Source: Halictus rubicundus (taxonomy: Eukaryota; Arthropoda; Insecta; Hymenoptera; Halictidae). From it: DNA of 64,000 bases. How positions within the stretch are numbered: the first letter of the stretch is position 1; each line of letters opens with the position of its first letter. The notes under the pieces are model-generated. The model did no database searches. It was not told the DNA's origin and saw only the letters and a program-made list of their open reading frames with translations. Below are positions 1-16,300 of the stretch, piece after piece. The position numbers and the translations under genes are program-made. Location: the NCBI RefSeq assembly GCF_050948215.1, contig NW_027489043.1:1-64000 (forward strand). The letters run 5' to 3'.

Positions 1-3000
1 GATAGGATAGGATAGAGGATAGGATAGGATAGAGGATAGGATAGGATAGAGGATAGGATAGGATAGAGGATAGGATAGGATAGAGGATAGGATAGGATAG
101 AGGATAGGATAGGATAGAGGATAGGATAGGATAGAGGATAGGATAGGATAGGATAGGATAGGATAGAGGATAGGATAGGATAGAGGATAGGATAGGATAG
201 AGGATAGGATACGATAGAGGATAGGATAGGATAGAGAATAGGATATAGGATTGGATAGGATAGAGGATACAATAGGATAGAGGATTGGATAGGATAGAGG
301 ATAGGACAGGATAGAGGATAGGATAGGATAGAGGATAGGATACGATAGAGGATAAGGATAGGATACAGGATAGGATAGGATACAGGATAGGATAGGATAG
401 AAGATAGGATAGGGTAGAGGATAGGATACGATAGAGGATAAGGATAGGATAGAGGATAGGATAGGATAGAGGAAAGGATAGGATAGAGGATAGGATAGGA
501 TAGAGGGTAGGATATGATAGAGGATAGGATATAGGATTGGGTAGGATAGAGGATAAGGATAGGATAGAGGATAGGATAGGATAGAGGAAAGGATAGGATA
601 GAGGATAGGATAGGATAGAGGGTAGGATATGATAGAGGATAGGATAGGATATGATAGTGGATAGGATAGGATAGAGGATAGGATAGGATACAGGATAGGA
701 TAGGATAGAGGATACGATATAGGATTGGATAGGATAGAGGATAGGATATGATAGAGTATAGGATTGGATAGAGGATAGGATAGGATAGAGAATAGGATAT
801 AGGATTGGATAGGATAACGGATAGGATAGGATAGAGGATTGGATAGGATAGAGGATAGGATAGGATAGAGGATACGATATAGGATTTAATAGGATAGAGG
901 ATAGGATACGATAGAGGATAGGATAGGATAGAGGATAGGATAGGATAGACGATAGGATACGATAGAGGATAAGGATAGGATAGAGGATAGGATAGGATAG
1001 AGGATAGGATAGGATAGAAGATAGGATAGGGTAGAGGATAGGATACGATAGAAGATAAGGATAGGATAGAGGATAGGATAGGATAGAGGAAAGGATAGGA
1101 TAGAGGATAGGATAGGATAGAGGGTAGGATATGATAGAGGACAGGATATAGGATTGGGTAGGATAGAGGATAGGATAGGATAGAGGATAGGATAGGATAG
1201 AGGATAGGATAGGATAGAGGATAGGATAGGATAGAGGATAGGATAGAGGATAGGATAGGATAGAGGATAGGATAGGATGGAGGATAGGATATAGGATTGG
1301 ATAGGATAGAGGATAGGATACGATAGTGGATAGGATAGGATAGAGAATAGGATATAGGATTGGATAGGATAGAGGGTAGGATAGGATAGAGGATAGGATA
1401 TTATAGAGGATAGGATAGGATAGAGGATAGGATACGGTAGAGGATAGGATAGGATAGAGGATACGATATAGGATTCAATAGGATAGAGGATAGGATACGA
1501 TAAAGGATAGGATAGGATAGAGGATAGGATAGGATAGAGAATAGGATATAGGATTGGATAGGATAGCTGATAGGATAGGATAGAGGATAGGATAGGATAG
1601 AGGATAGGATATGATAGAGGATAGGATATAGGATTGGATAGGATAGAGGATAGGATATGATAGAGGATAGGATAGGATAGAGGATAGTGTAGGATAGAGG
1701 TTAGGATATGATAGAGGATAGGATAGGATAGTGGATAGGATAGGATAGAGGATAGGATAGGATATGATAGTGGATAGGATAGGATAGAGGATAGGATAGG
1801 ATACAGGATAGGATAGGATAGAGGATACGATATAGGATTGGATAGGATAGAGGATAGGATATGATAGAGGATAGGATAGGATAGAGAATAGGATATAGGA
1901 TTGGATAGGATAACGGATAGGATAGGATAGAGGATTGGATAGGATAGAGGATAGGATAGGATAGAGGATACGATATAGGATTTAATAGGATAGAGGATAG
2001 GATACGATAGAGGATAGGATAGGATAGAGGATAGGATAGGATAGAGGATAGGATAGGATAGAGGATAGGATAGGATAGAGGATAGGATAGGATAGAGGAT
2101 AGGATAGGATAGAGGATAGGATAGGATAGAGGATAGCATAGAGGATAGGATAGGATAGAGGATAGGATAGGATAGAGGATAGGATAGGATAGAGGATAGG
2201 ATAGGATAGGATAGGATAGAGGATAGGATAGGATAGAGGATAGGATACGATAGAGGATAAGGATAGGATAGAGGTTAGGATATGATAGAGGATAGGATAG
2301 GATAGTGGATAGGATAGGATAGAGGATAGGATAGGATATGATAGTGGATAGGATAGGATAGAGGATAGGATAGGATACAGGATAGGATAGGATAGAGGAT
2401 ACGATATAGGATTGGATAGGATAGAGGATAGGATATGATAGAGGATAGGATAGGATAGAGAATAGGATATAGGATTGGATAGGATAACGGATAGGATAGG
2501 ATAGAGGATTGGATAGGATAGAGAATAGGATATAGGATTGGATAGGATAGAGGATAGAACAGGATAGAGGATAGGATAGGATAGAGGATAGGACAGGATA
2601 GAGGATAGGATAGGATAGAGGATAGGATACGATAGAGGATAAGGATAGGATAGAGGATAGGATAGGATAGAGGATACGATATAGGATTTAATAGGATAGA
2701 GGATAGGATACGATAGAGGATAGGATAGGATAGAGGATAGGATAGGATAGAGGATAGGATAGGATAGAGGATAGGATAGGATAGAGGATAGGATAGGATA
2801 GAAGATAGGATACGATAGAGGATAGGATAGGATAGAGAATAGGATATAGGATTGGATAGGATAGGGGATAGAATAGGATAGAGGATAGGATAGGATAGAG
2901 GATAGGATAGGATAGAGGATAGGATAGGATAGAGGATAGGACAGGATAGAGGATAGGATAGGATAGAGGATAGGATACGATAGAGGATAAGGATAGGATA

Positions 3001-3370
3001 GAGGATAGGATAGGATAGAGGATAGGGTAGGATAGAAGATATGATAGGGTAGAGGATTGGATACGATAAAGGATAAGGATAGGATAGAGGATAGGATAGG
3101 ATAGAGGATAGGAGAGGATAGAGGATAGGATAGGATAGAGGGTAGGATATGATAGAGGATAGGATATAGGATTGGGTAGGATAGAGGATAGGATAGGATA
3201 GAGGATAGGATAGGATAGAGGATAGGATAGGATAGAGGATAGGATAGGATAGAGGATACGATATAGGATTGGATAGGATAGAGGATAGGATACGATAGTG
3301 GATAGGATAGGATAGAGAATAGGATAGAGGATAGGATAGGATAGAGGATAGGATATGATAGAGGATAGGA

Positions 3371-4400
3371 TATAGGATTGGATAGGATAGAGGATAGGAT
3401 ATGATAGAGGATAGGATAGGATAGAGGATAGTGTAGGATAGAGGTTAGGATATGATAGAGGATAGGATAGGATAGTGGATAGGATAGGATAGAGGATAGG
3501 ATAGGATATGATAGTGGATAGGATAGGATAGAGGATAGGATAGGATACAGGATAGGATAGGATAGAGGATACGATATAGGATTGGATAGGATAGAGGATA
3601 GGATATGATAGAGGATAGGATAGGATAGAGAATAGGATATAGGATTGGATAGGATAACGGATAGGATAGGATAGAGGATTGGATAGGATAGAGGATAGGA
3701 TAGGATAGAGGATACGATATAGGATTTAATAGGATAGAGGATAGGATACGATAGAGGATAGGATAGGATAGAGGATAGGATAGGATAGAGGATAGGATAG
3801 GATAGAGGATAGGATAGGATAGAGGATAGGTTAGGATAGAGGATAGGATAGGATAGAGGATAGGATATGATAGAGGATAGGATATAGGATTGGATAGGAT
3901 AGAGGATAGGATATGATAGAGGATAGGATAGGATAGAGGATAGTGTAGGATAGAGGTTAGGATATGATAGAGGATAGGATAGGATAGTGGATAGGATAGG
4001 ATAGAGGATAGGATAGGATATGATAGTGGATAGGATAGGATAGAGGATAGGATAGGATACAGGATAGGATAGGATAGAGGATACGATATAGGATTGGATA
4101 GGATAGAGGATAGGATATGATAGAGGATAGGATAGGATAGAGAATAGGATATAGGATTGGATAGGATAACGGATAGGATAGGATAGAGGATTGGATAGGA
4201 TAGAGGATAGGATAGGATAGAGGATATGATATAGGATTTAATAGGATAGAGGATAGGATACGATAGAGGATAGGATAGGATAGAGGATAGGATAGGATAG
4301 AGGATAGGATAGGATAGAGGATAGGATAGGATAGAGGATAGGATAGGATAGAGGATAGGATAGGATAGAGGATAGCATAGAGGATAGGATAGGATAGAGG
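3371..4400. repeat. 512-bp tandem duplication inside the satellite
   Basis: The rare variant GTGTAGG, followed by GAGGTTAGGATATG, occurs at 3,431 and again at 3,943. The order of the surrounding variants (ATATAGGATTGG, TATGATAGTGG, TACAGG, AACGG, then the GATTTAAT marker) is the same at a constant offset of 512 bp. A related copy starts near 1,687. The offset was read by hand; the ends of the duplicated segment are approximate. Confidence 0.75.
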
Positions 4401-7400
4401 ATAGGATAGGATAGAGGATAGGATAGGATAGAGGATAGGATAGGATAGAGGATAGGATAGGATAGGATAGGATAGAGGATAGGATAGGATAGAGGATAGG
4501 ATACGATAGAGGATAAGGATAGGATAGAGGATAGGATAGGATAGGATAGAGGATAGGATATGATAGAGGATAGGATAGGATAGAGGATAGGATAGGATAG
4601 AGGATAGGATAGGATAGAGGATAGGATAGGATAGAGGATAGGATAGGATAGAGGATAATATAGGATAGAGAATAGGATAGGATAGAGGATAGGATAGGAT
4701 AGAGGATAGGATAGGATAGAGGATAGGATAGAGGATAGGATAGGATAGAGGATAGGATAGGATAGAGGATAATATAGGATAGAGGATAGGATAGGATAGA
4801 AGATAGGATAGGATAGAGGATAGGATAGGATAGAGGATAGGATACGATAGAGGATAGGATAGGATAGAGAATAGGATATAGGATTGGATAGGATAGAGGA
4901 TAGAATAGGATAGAGGATAGGATAGGATAGAGGATAGGACAGGATAGAGGATAGGATAGGATAGAGGATAGGATACGATAGAGGATAAGGATAGGATAGA
5001 GGATATAATAGGATAGAGGATAGGATACGATAGAGGATAGGATAGGATAGAGGATACGATATAGGATTTAATAGGATAGAGGATAGGATACGATAAAGGA
5101 TAGGATAGAATAGAGGATAGGATAGGATAGAGAATAGGATATAGGATTGGATAGGATAGCTGATAGGATAGGATAGAGGATAGGATAGGATAGATGATAG
5201 GATATGATAGAGGATAGGATATAGGATTGGATAGGATAGAGGATAGGATATGATAGAGGATAGGATATGATAGAGGATAGGATATAGGATTGGATAGGAT
5301 AGAGGATAGGATAGGATAGAGGATAGGATAGGATAGAGGATAGGATAGGATAGAGGTTAGGATATGATAGAGGATAGGATAGGATAGTGGATAGGATAGG
5401 ATATGATAGTGGATAGGATAGGATAGAGGATAGGATAGGATACAGGATAGGATAGGATAGAGGATACGATATAGGATTGGATAGGATAGAGGATAGGATA
5501 TGATAGAGGATAGGATAGGATAGAGAATAGGATAGCATAGAGGATAGGATAGGATAGAGGATAGGGTATGATAGAGGATAGGATAGGATAGAGGATAGGA
5601 TAGGATACAGGATAGGATAGGATAGAGGATAGGATAGGATAGAGAATAGGATATAAGATTGGATAGGATAGCGGATAGGATAGGATAGAGGATAGGATAG
5701 GATAGAGGATAGGATACGATAGAGGATATTATAGGATAGAGGATAGGATACGATAGAGGATAAGGATAGGATAGAGGATAGGATAGGATAGAGGATAGGA
5801 TATGATAGAGGATGGGATAGGATAGAGGATAGGATAGGATTGAGGATAGGATAGGATAGAGGATAGGTTAGGATAGAGGATATGATACGATAGAGGATAG
5901 GATAGGATAGAGGATAGGATAGGATAGAGGATAGGATACGATAGAGAATAGGATAGGATAGAGGATAGGATAGGATAGAGGATAGGATAGGATAGAGGAT
6001 AGGATAGGATAGAGGATAGGATACGATAGATGATAGGATAGGATAGAGGATACGATATAGGATTTAATAGGATATAGGATAGGATACGATAAAGGATAGG
6101 ATAGGATAGAGGATAGGATAGGATATAGAATAGGATATAGGATTGGTTAGGATAACGGATAGGATAGGATAGAGGATAGGATACGATAGAGGATAGGATA
6201 GGATAGAGAATAGGATATAGGATTGGATAGGATAGAGGATAGAATAGGATAGAGGATAGGATAGGATAGAGGATAGGATAGGATAGAGGTTAGGATAGGA
6301 TAGAGGATAGGATAGGATAGAGGATAGGATAGGATAGAGGATAGGATAGGATAGAGGATAGGATAGGATAGAGGATAGGATAGGATAGAGGATAGGATAG
6401 GATAGAGGATACGATATAGGATTGGATAGGATAGAGGATAGGATACGATAGAGGATAGGATAGGATAGAGAATAGGATATAGGATTGGATAGGATAGAGG
6501 ATAGGATAGGATAGAGGATAGGATATTATAGAGGATAGGATAGGATAGAGGATAGGATACGATAGAGGATAGGATAGGATAGAGGATACGATATAGGATT
6601 TAATAGGATAGAGGATAGGATACGATAAAGGATAGGATAGGATAGAGGATAGGATAGGATAGAGAATAGGATATAGAATTGGATAGGATAGCTGATAGGA
6701 TAGGATAGAGGATAGGATAGGATAGAGGATAGGATATGATAGAGGATAGGATATAGGATTGGATAGGATAGAGGATAGGATAGGATAGAGGATAGGATAG
6801 GATAGAGGATAGGATAGGATAGAGGTTAGAATATGATAGAGGATAGGATAGGATAGTGGATAGGATAGGATAGAGGATAGGATAGGATATGATAGTGGAT
6901 AGGATAGGATAGAGGATAGGATAGGATAGAGAATAGGATATAGGATTGGATAGGATAACGGATAGGATAGGATAGAGGATTGGATAGGATAGAGGATAGG
7001 ATAGGATAGAGGATACGATATAGGATTTAATAGGATAGAGGATAGGATACGATAGAGGATAGGATAGGATAGAGGATAGGATAGGATAGAGGATAGGATA
7101 GGATAGAGGATAGGATAGGATAGAGGATAGGATAGGATAGAGGATAGGATAGGATAGAGGATAGGATAGGATAGAGGATAGGATAGGATAGAGGATAGGA
7201 TAGGATAGAGAGTAGGATAGGATAGAGGATAGGATAGGATAGAGGATAGGATAGGATAGAGGATAGGATAGAGGATAGGATAGGATAGAGGATAGGATAG
7301 GATAGAGGATAATATAGGATAGAGGATAGGATAGGATAGAAGATAGGATAGGATAGAGGATAGGATAGGATAGAGGATAGGATACGATAGAGGATAGGAT

Positions 7401-10400
7401 AGGATAGAGATTAGGATATAGGATTGGATAGGATAGAGGATAGAATAGGATAGAGGATAGGATAGGATAGAGGATAGGACAGGATAGAGGATAGGATAGG
7501 ATAGAGGATAGGATACGATAGAGGATAAGGATAGGATAGAGGATAGGATAGGATAGAGGATACGATATAGGATTTAATAGGATAGAGGATAGGATACGAT
7601 AGAGGATAGGATAGGATAGAGGATAGGATAGAGGATAGGATAGGATAGAGGATAGGATAGGATAGAGGATAGGATAGGATAGAGGATAGGATAGGATAGA
7701 GGATAGGATAGGATAGAGGATAGGATAGGATAGAGGATAGGATACGATAGAGGATAGGATAGGATAGAGAATAGGATATAGGATTGGATAGGATAGAGGA
7801 TAGAATAGGATAGAGGATAGGATAGGATAGAGGATAGGACAGGATAGAGGATAGGATAGGATAGAGGATAGGATACGATAGAGGATAAGGATAGGATAGA
7901 GGATAGGATAGGATAGAGGATAGGATAGGATAGAAGATAGGATACGATAGAGGATAGGATAGGATAGAGAATAGGATATAGGATTGGATAGGATAGAGGA
8001 TAGAATAGGATAGAGGATAGGATAGGATAGAGGATAGGATAGGATAGAGGATAGGATAGGATAGGATAGAGGATAGGACAGGATAGAGGATAGGATAGGA
8101 TAGAGGATAGGATAGGATAGAGGATAGGATAGGATAGAGGATAGGATAGGATAGAGGATAGGATAGGATAGAGGATAGGATAGGATAGAGGATAGGATAG
8201 GATAGAGGATAGGATAGGATAGAGGATACGATATAGGATTGGATAGGATAGAGGATAGGATACGATAGTGGATAGGATAGGATAGAGAATAGGATATAGG
8301 ATTGGATAGGATAGAGGATAGGATAGGATAGAGGATAGGATATTATAGAGGATAGGATAGGATAGAGGATAGGATACGATAGAGGATAGGATAGGATAGA
8401 GGATACGATATAGGATTTAATAGGATAGAGGATAGGATACGATAAAGGATAGGATAGGATAGAGGATAGGATAGGATAGAGAATAGGATATAGGATTGGA
8501 TAGGATAGAGGATAGAATAGGATAGAGGATAGGATAGGATAGAGGATAGGATAGGATAGAGGATAGGATAGGATAGAGGATAGGACAGGATAGAGGATAG
8601 GATAGGATAGAGGATAGGATACGATAGAGGATAAGGATAGGATAGAGGATAGGATAGGATAGAGGATAGGATAGGATAGAAGATAGGATAGGGTAGAGGA
8701 TAGGATACGATAGAGGATAAGGATAGGATAGAGGATAGGATAGGATAGAGGATAGGATAGGATAGAGGGTAGGATATGATAGAGGATAGGATATAGGATT
8801 GGGTAGGATAGAGGATAGGATAGGATAGAGGATAGGATAGGATAGAGGATACGATATAGGATTGGATAGGATAGAGGATAGGATACGATAGTGGATAGGA
8901 TAGGATAGAGGATAGGATAGGATACAGGATAGGATAGGATAGAGGATACGATATAGGATTGGATAGGATAGAGGATAGGATATGATAGAGGATAGGATAG
9001 GATAGAGAATAGGATAGCATAGAGGATAGGATAGGATAGAGGATAGGGTATGATAGAGGATAGGATAGGATAGAGGATAGGATAGGATACAGGATAGGAT
9101 AGGATAGAGGATAGGATAGGATAGAGGATATAATAGGATAGAGGATAGAATAGGATAGAGGATAGGATAGGATAGAGGATAGGATAGGATAGAGAATAGG
9201 ATATAGGATTGGATAGGATAGCTGATAGGATAGGATAGAGGATAGGATAGTATAGAGGATAGGATATGATAGAGGATAGGATATAGGATTGGATAGGATA
9301 GAGGATAGGATAGGATAGAGGATAGGATATGATAGAGGATAGGATATAGGATTGGATAGGATAGAGGATAGGATAGGATAGAGGATAGGATAGGATAGAG
9401 GATAGGATAGGATAGAGGTTAGGATATGATAGAGGATAGGATAGGATAGTGGATAGGATAGGATAGAGGATAGGATAGGATATGATAGTGGATAGGATAG
9501 GATAGAGGATAGGATAGGATACAGGATAGGATAGGATAGAGGATACGATATAGGATTGGATAGGATAGAGGATAGGATATGATAGAGGATAGGATAGGAT
9601 AGAGGATAGGATAGGATAGAGAATAGGATATAGGATTGGATAGGATAACGGATAGGATAGGATAGAGGATTGGATAGGATAGAGGATAGGATAGGATAGA
9701 GGATACGATATAGGATTTAATAGGATAGAGGATAGGATACGATAGAGGATTGGATAGGATAGAGGATAGGATAGGATAGAGGATAGGATAGGATAGAGGA
9801 TAGGATAGGATAGAGGATAGGATAGGATAGAGGATAGGATAGGATAGGATAGAGGATAGGATAGGATAGAGAATAGGATAGGATAGAGGATAGGATAGGA
9901 TAGATGATAGGATATGATAGAGGATAGGATATAGGATTGGATAGGATAGAGGATAGGATATGATAGAGGATAGGATATGATAGAGGATAGGATATAGGAT
10001 TGGATAGGATAGAGGATAGGATAGGATAGAGGATAGGATAGGATAGAGGATAGGATAGGATAGAGGTTAGGATATGATAGAGGATAGGATAGGATAGTGG
10101 ATAGGATAGGATAGAGGATAGGATAGGATATGATAGTGGATAGGATAGGATAGAGGATAGGATAGGATACAGGATAGGATAGGATAGAGGATACGATATA
10201 GGATTGGATAGGATAGAGGATAGGATATGATAGAGGATAGGATAGGATAGAGAATAGGATAGCATAGAGGATAGGATAGGATAGAGGATAGGGTATGATA
10301 GAGGATAGGATAGGATAGAGGATAGGATAGGATACAGGATAGGATAGTATAGAGGATAGGATATGATAGAGGATAGGATATAGGATTGGATAGGATAGAG

Positions 10401-13129
10401 GATAGGATAGGATAGAGGATAGGATATGATAGAGGATAGGATATAGGATTGGATAGGATAGAGGATAGGATAGGATAGAGGATAGGATAGGATAGAGGAT
10501 AGGATAGGATAGAGGATAGGATAGGATAGAGAATAGGATATAGGATTGGATAGGATAACGGATAGGATAGGATAGAGGATTGGATAGGATAGAGGATAGG
10601 ATAGGATAGAGGATACGATATAGGATTTAATAGGATAGAGGATAGGATACGATAGAGGATTGGATAGGATAGAGGATAGGATAGGATAGAGGATAGGATA
10701 GGATAGAGGATAGGATAGGATAGAGGATAGGATAGGATAGAGGATAGGATAGGATAGAGGATAGGATAGGATAGGATAGGATAGGATAGAGGATAGGATA
10801 GGATAGAGGATAGGATACGATAGAGGATAAGGATAGGATAGAGGATAGGATAGGATAGGATAGAGGATAGGATATGATAGAGGATAGGATAGGATAGAGG
10901 ATAGGATAGGATAGAGGATAGGATAGGATAGAGGATAGGATAGGATAGAGGATAGGATAGGATAGAGGATAGGATAGGATAGAGGATAGGATAGGATAGA
11001 GAATAGGATAGGATAGAGGATAGGATAGGATAGAGGATAGGATAGGATAGAGGATAGGATAGAGGATAGGATAGGATAGAGGATAGGATAGGATAGAGGA
11101 TAATATAGGATAGAGGATAGGATAGGATAGAAGATAGGATAGGATAGAGGATAGGATAGGATACGATAGAGGATAGGATAGGATAGAGAATAGGATATAG
11201 GATTGGATAGGATAGAGGATAGAATAGGATAGAGGATAGGATAGGATAGAGGATAGGACAGGATAGAGGATAGGATAGGATAGAGGATAGGATACGATAG
11301 AGGATAAGGATAGGATAGAGGATACGATATAGGATTTAATAGGATAGAGGATAGGATACGATAGAGGATAGGATAGGATAGAGGATAGGATAGGATAGAG
11401 GATAGGATAGGATAGAGGATAGGATAGGATAGAGGATAGGATAGGATAGAGGATAGGATAGGATAGAGGATAGGATAGGATAGAGGATAGGATAGGATAG
11501 AGGATAGGATAGGATAGAGGATAGGATAGGATAGGATAGGATAGAGGATAGGATAGGATAGAGGATAGGATAGGATAGAGGATAGGATAGGATAGAGGAT
11601 AGGATACGATAGAGGATAGGATACGATAGAGGATAGGATAGGATAGAGAATAGGATATAGGATTGGATAGGATAGAGGATACAATAGGATAGAGGATAGG
11701 ATAGGTTAGAGGATAGGACAGGATAGAGGACAGGATAGGATAGAGGATAGGATACGATAGAGGATAAGGATAGGATAGAGGATAGGATAGGATAGAGGAT
11801 AGGATAGGATAGAAGATAGGATAGGGTAGAGGATAGGATACGATAGAAGATAAGGATAGGATAGAGGATAGGATAGAGGATAGGATAGGATAGAGGGTAG
11901 GATATGATAGAGGATAGGATATAGGATTGGGTAGGATAGAGGATAGGATAGGATAGAGGATAGGATAGGATAGAGGATAGGATAGGATAGAGGATAGGAT
12001 AGGATAGAGGATAGGATAGGATAGAGGATACGATATAGGATTGGATAGGATAGAGGATAGGATACGATAGTGGATAGGATAGGATAGAGAATAGGATATA
12101 GGATTGGATAGGATAGAGGATAGGATAGGATAGAGGATAGGATATTATAGAGGATAGGATAGGATAGAGGATAGGATACGATAGAGGATAGGATAGGATA
12201 GAGGATACGATATAGGATTTAATAGGATAGAGGATAGGATACGATAAAGGATAGGATAGGATAGAGGATAGGATAGGATAGAGAATAGGATATAGGATTG
12301 GATAGGATAGCTGATAGGATAGGATAGAGGATAGGATAGGATAGAGGATAGGATATCATAGAGGATAGGATATAGGATTGGATAGGATAGAGGATAGGAT
12401 ATGATAGAGGATAGGATATGATAGAGGATAGGATATAGGATTGGATAGGATAGAGGATAGGATAGGATAGAGGATAGGATAGGATAGAGGATAGGATAGG
12501 ATAGAGGTTAGGATATGATAGAGGATAGGATAGGATAGTGGATAGGATAGGATAGAGGATAGGATAGGATATGATAGTGGATAGGATAGGATAGAGGATA
12601 CAATAGGATAGAGGATAGGATAGGATAGAGGATAGGACAGGATAGAGGATAGGATAGGATAGAGGATAGGATACGATAGAGGATAAGGATAGGATAGAGG
12701 ATAGGATAGGATAGAGGATAGGATAGGATAGAAGATAGGATAGGGTAGAGGATAGGATACGATAGAGGATAAGGATAGGATAGAGGATAGGATAGGATAG
12801 AGGAAAGGATAGGATAGAGGATAGGATAGGATAGAGGGTAGGATATGATAGAGGATAGGATATAGGATTGGGTAGGATAGAGGATAGGATAGGATAGAGG
12901 ATAGGATAGGATAGAGGATAGGATAGGATAGAGGATAGGATAGGATAGAGGATACGATATAGGATTGGATAGGATAGAGGATAGGATACGATAGAGGATA
13001 GGATAGGATAGAGAATAGGATATAGGATTGGATAGGATAGAGGATAGGATAGGATAGAGGATAGGATATTATAGAGGATAGGATAGGATAGAGGATAGGA
13101 TACGATAGAGGATAGGATAGGATAGAGGA

Positions 13130-13450
13130 TACGATATAGGATTTAATAGGATAGAGGATAGGATACGATAAAGGATAGGATAGGATAGAGGATAGGATAG
13201 GATAGAGAATAGGATATAGGATTGGATAGGATAGCTGATAGGATAGGATAGGTGATAGGATAGGATAGAGGATAGGATATGATAGAGGATACGATATAGG
13301 ATTTAATAGGATAGAGGATAGGATACGATAAAGGATAGGATAGGATAGAGGATAGGATAGGATAGAGAATAGGATATAGGATTGGATAGGATAGCTGATA
13401 GGATAGGATAGGTGATAGGATAGGATAGAGGATAGGATATGATAGAGGAT
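13130..13450. repeat. 160-bp tandem duplication with AGCTGATAGG and AGGTGATAGG markers
   Basis: ATAGCTGATA followed by AGGTGATAGG is found at 13,231 and again at 13,391. The whole segment between them, including a CGATATAGGATTTAATAGG marker, is repeated with an offset of 160 bp. AGGTGATAGG was noticed only here, so this looks like a local and fairly recent duplication. Confidence 0.75.
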
Positions 13451-13499
13451 AGGATATAGGATAGTGGATAGGATAGGATAGAGGATAGGATAGGATAGA

Positions 13500-16300
13500 G
13501 GTTAGGATATGATAGAGGATAGGATAGGATAGTGGATAGGATAGGATAGAGGATAGGATAGGATATGATAGTGGATAGGATAGGATAGAGGATAGGATAG
13601 GATACAGGATAGGATAGGATAGAGGATACGATATAGGATTGGATAGGATAGAAGATAGGATATGATAGAGGATAGGATAGGATAGAGGATAGGATAGGAT
13701 AGAGAATAGGATATAGGATTGGATAGGATAACGGATAGGATAGAATAGAGGATTGGATAGGATAGAGGATAGGATAGGATAGAGGATACGATATAGGATT
13801 TAATAGGATAGAGGATAGGATACGATAGAGGATAGGATAGGATAGAGGATAGGATAGGATAGAGGATAGGATAGGATAGAGGATAGGATAGGATAGAGGA
13901 TAGGATAGGATAGAGAATAGGATAGGATAGAGGATAGGATAGGATAGAGGATAGGATAGGATAGAGGTTAGGATAGAGGATAGGATAGGATAGAGGATAG
14001 GATAGGATAGAGGATAATATAGGATAGAGGATAGGATAGGATAGAAGATAGGATAGGATAGAGGATAGGATAGGATAGAGAATAGGAAACGATAGAGGAT
14101 AGGATAGGATAGAGAATAGGATATAGGATTGGATAGGATAGAGGATAGAATAGGATAGAGGATAGGATAGGATAGAGGATAGGACAGGATAGAGGATAGG
14201 ATAGGATAGAGGATAGGATACGATAGAGGATAAGGATAGGATAGAGGATAGGATAGGATAGAGGATACGATATAGGATTTAATAGGATAGAGGATAGGAT
14301 ACGATAGAGGATAGGATAGGATAGAGGATAGGATAGGATAGAGGATAGGATAGGATAGAGGATAGGATAGGATAGATCATAGGATAGGATAGAGGATAGG
14401 ATAGGATAGAGGATAGGATAGGATAGGATAGGATAGAGGATAGGATAGGATAGAGGATAGGATAGGATAGAGGATAGGATAGGATAGAGGATAGGATACG
14501 ATAGAGGATAGGATAGGATAGAGAATAGGATATAGGATTGGATAGGATAGAGGATAGAATAGGATAGAGGATAGGATAGGATAGAGGATAGGACAGGATA
14601 GAGGATAGGATAGGATAGAGGATAGGATACGATAGAGGATACGGATAGGATAGAGGATAGGATAGGATAGAGGATAGGATAGGATAGAAGATAGGATACG
14701 ATAGAGGATAGGATAGGATAGAGAATAGGATATAGGATTGGATAGGATAGAGGATAGAATAGGATAGAGGATAGGATAGGATAGAGGATAGGATAGGATA
14801 GAGGATAGGATAGGATAGAGGATAGGACAGGATAGAGGATAGGATAGGATAGAGGATAGGATAGGATAGAGGTTAGGATATGATAGAGGATAGGATAGGA
14901 TAGTGGATAGGATAGGATAGAGGATAGGATAGGATAGAGGTTAGGATATGATAGAGGATAGGATAGGATAGTGGATAGGATAGGATAGAGGATAGGATAG
15001 GATATGATAGTGGATAGGATAGGATAGAGGATAGGATAGGATACAGGATAGGATAGGATAGAGGATACGATATAGGATTGGATAGGATAGAGGATAGGAT
15101 ATGATAGAGGATAGGATAGGATAGAGGATAGGATAGGATAGAGAATAGGATATAGGATTGGATAGGATAACGGATAGGATAGAATAGAGGATTGGATAGG
15201 ATAGAGGATAGGATAGGATAGAGGATACGATATAGGATTTAATAGGATAGAGGATAGGATACGATAGAGGATAGGATAGGATAGAGGATAGGATAGGATA
15301 GAGGATAGGATAGGATAGAGGATAGGATAGGATAGAGAATAGGATAGGATAGAGGATAGGATAGGATAGAGGATAGGATTGGATAGAGGATAGGATAGAG
15401 GATAGGATAGGATAGAGGATAGGATAGGATAGAGGATAATATAGGATAGAGGATAGGATAGGATAGAAGATAGGATAGGATAGAGGATAGGATAGGATAG
15501 AGAATAGGATACGATAGAGGATAGGATAGGATAGAGAATAGGATATAGGATTGGATAGGATAGAGGATAGAATAGGATAGAGGATAGGATAGGATAGAGG
15601 ATAGGACAGGATAGAGGATAGGATAGGATAGAGGATAGGATACGATAGAGGATAAGGATAGGATAGAGGATAGGATAGGATAGAGGATACGATATAGGAT
15701 TTAATAGGATAGAGGATAGGATACGATAGAGGATAGGATAGGATAGAGGATAGGATAGGATAGAGGATAGGATAGGATAGAGGATAGGATAGGATAGATC
15801 ATAGGATAGGATAGAGGATAGGATAGGATAGAGGATAGGATAGGATAGGATAGGATAGAGGATAGGATACGATAGAGGATAAGGATAGGATAGAGGATAG
15901 GATAGGATAGAGGATAGGATAGGATAGAAGATAGGATACGATAGAGGATAGGATAGGATAGAGAATAGGATATAGGATTGGATAGGATAGAGGATAGAAT
16001 AGGATAGAGGATAGGATAGGATAGAGGATAGGATAGGATAGAGGATAGGATAGGATAGAGGATAGGACAGGATAGAGGATAGGATAGGGTAGAGGATAGG
16101 ATACGATAGAGGATAAGGATAGGATAGAGGATAGGATAGGATAGAGGATAGGATAGGATAGAGGATAGGATAGGATAGAGGGTAGGATATGATAGAGGAT
16201 AGGATATAGGATTGGGTAGGATAGAGGATAGGATAGGATAGAGGATAGGATAGGATAGAGGATAGGATAGGATAGAGGATAGGATAGGATAGAGGATAGG
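13500..16300. repeat. Tandem duplication of about 1.43 kb in the satellite
   Basis: The variant AATAGAGGATTGG occurs at 13,744 and 15,183 (offset 1,439). The rare GATCAT variant occurs at 14,375 and 15,797 (offset 1,422). The order of intermediate variants is the same in both copies. The change of offset by 17 bp is one whole monomer, so the copies differ by the gain or loss of a complete repeat unit. Boundaries are approximate. Confidence 0.75.
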
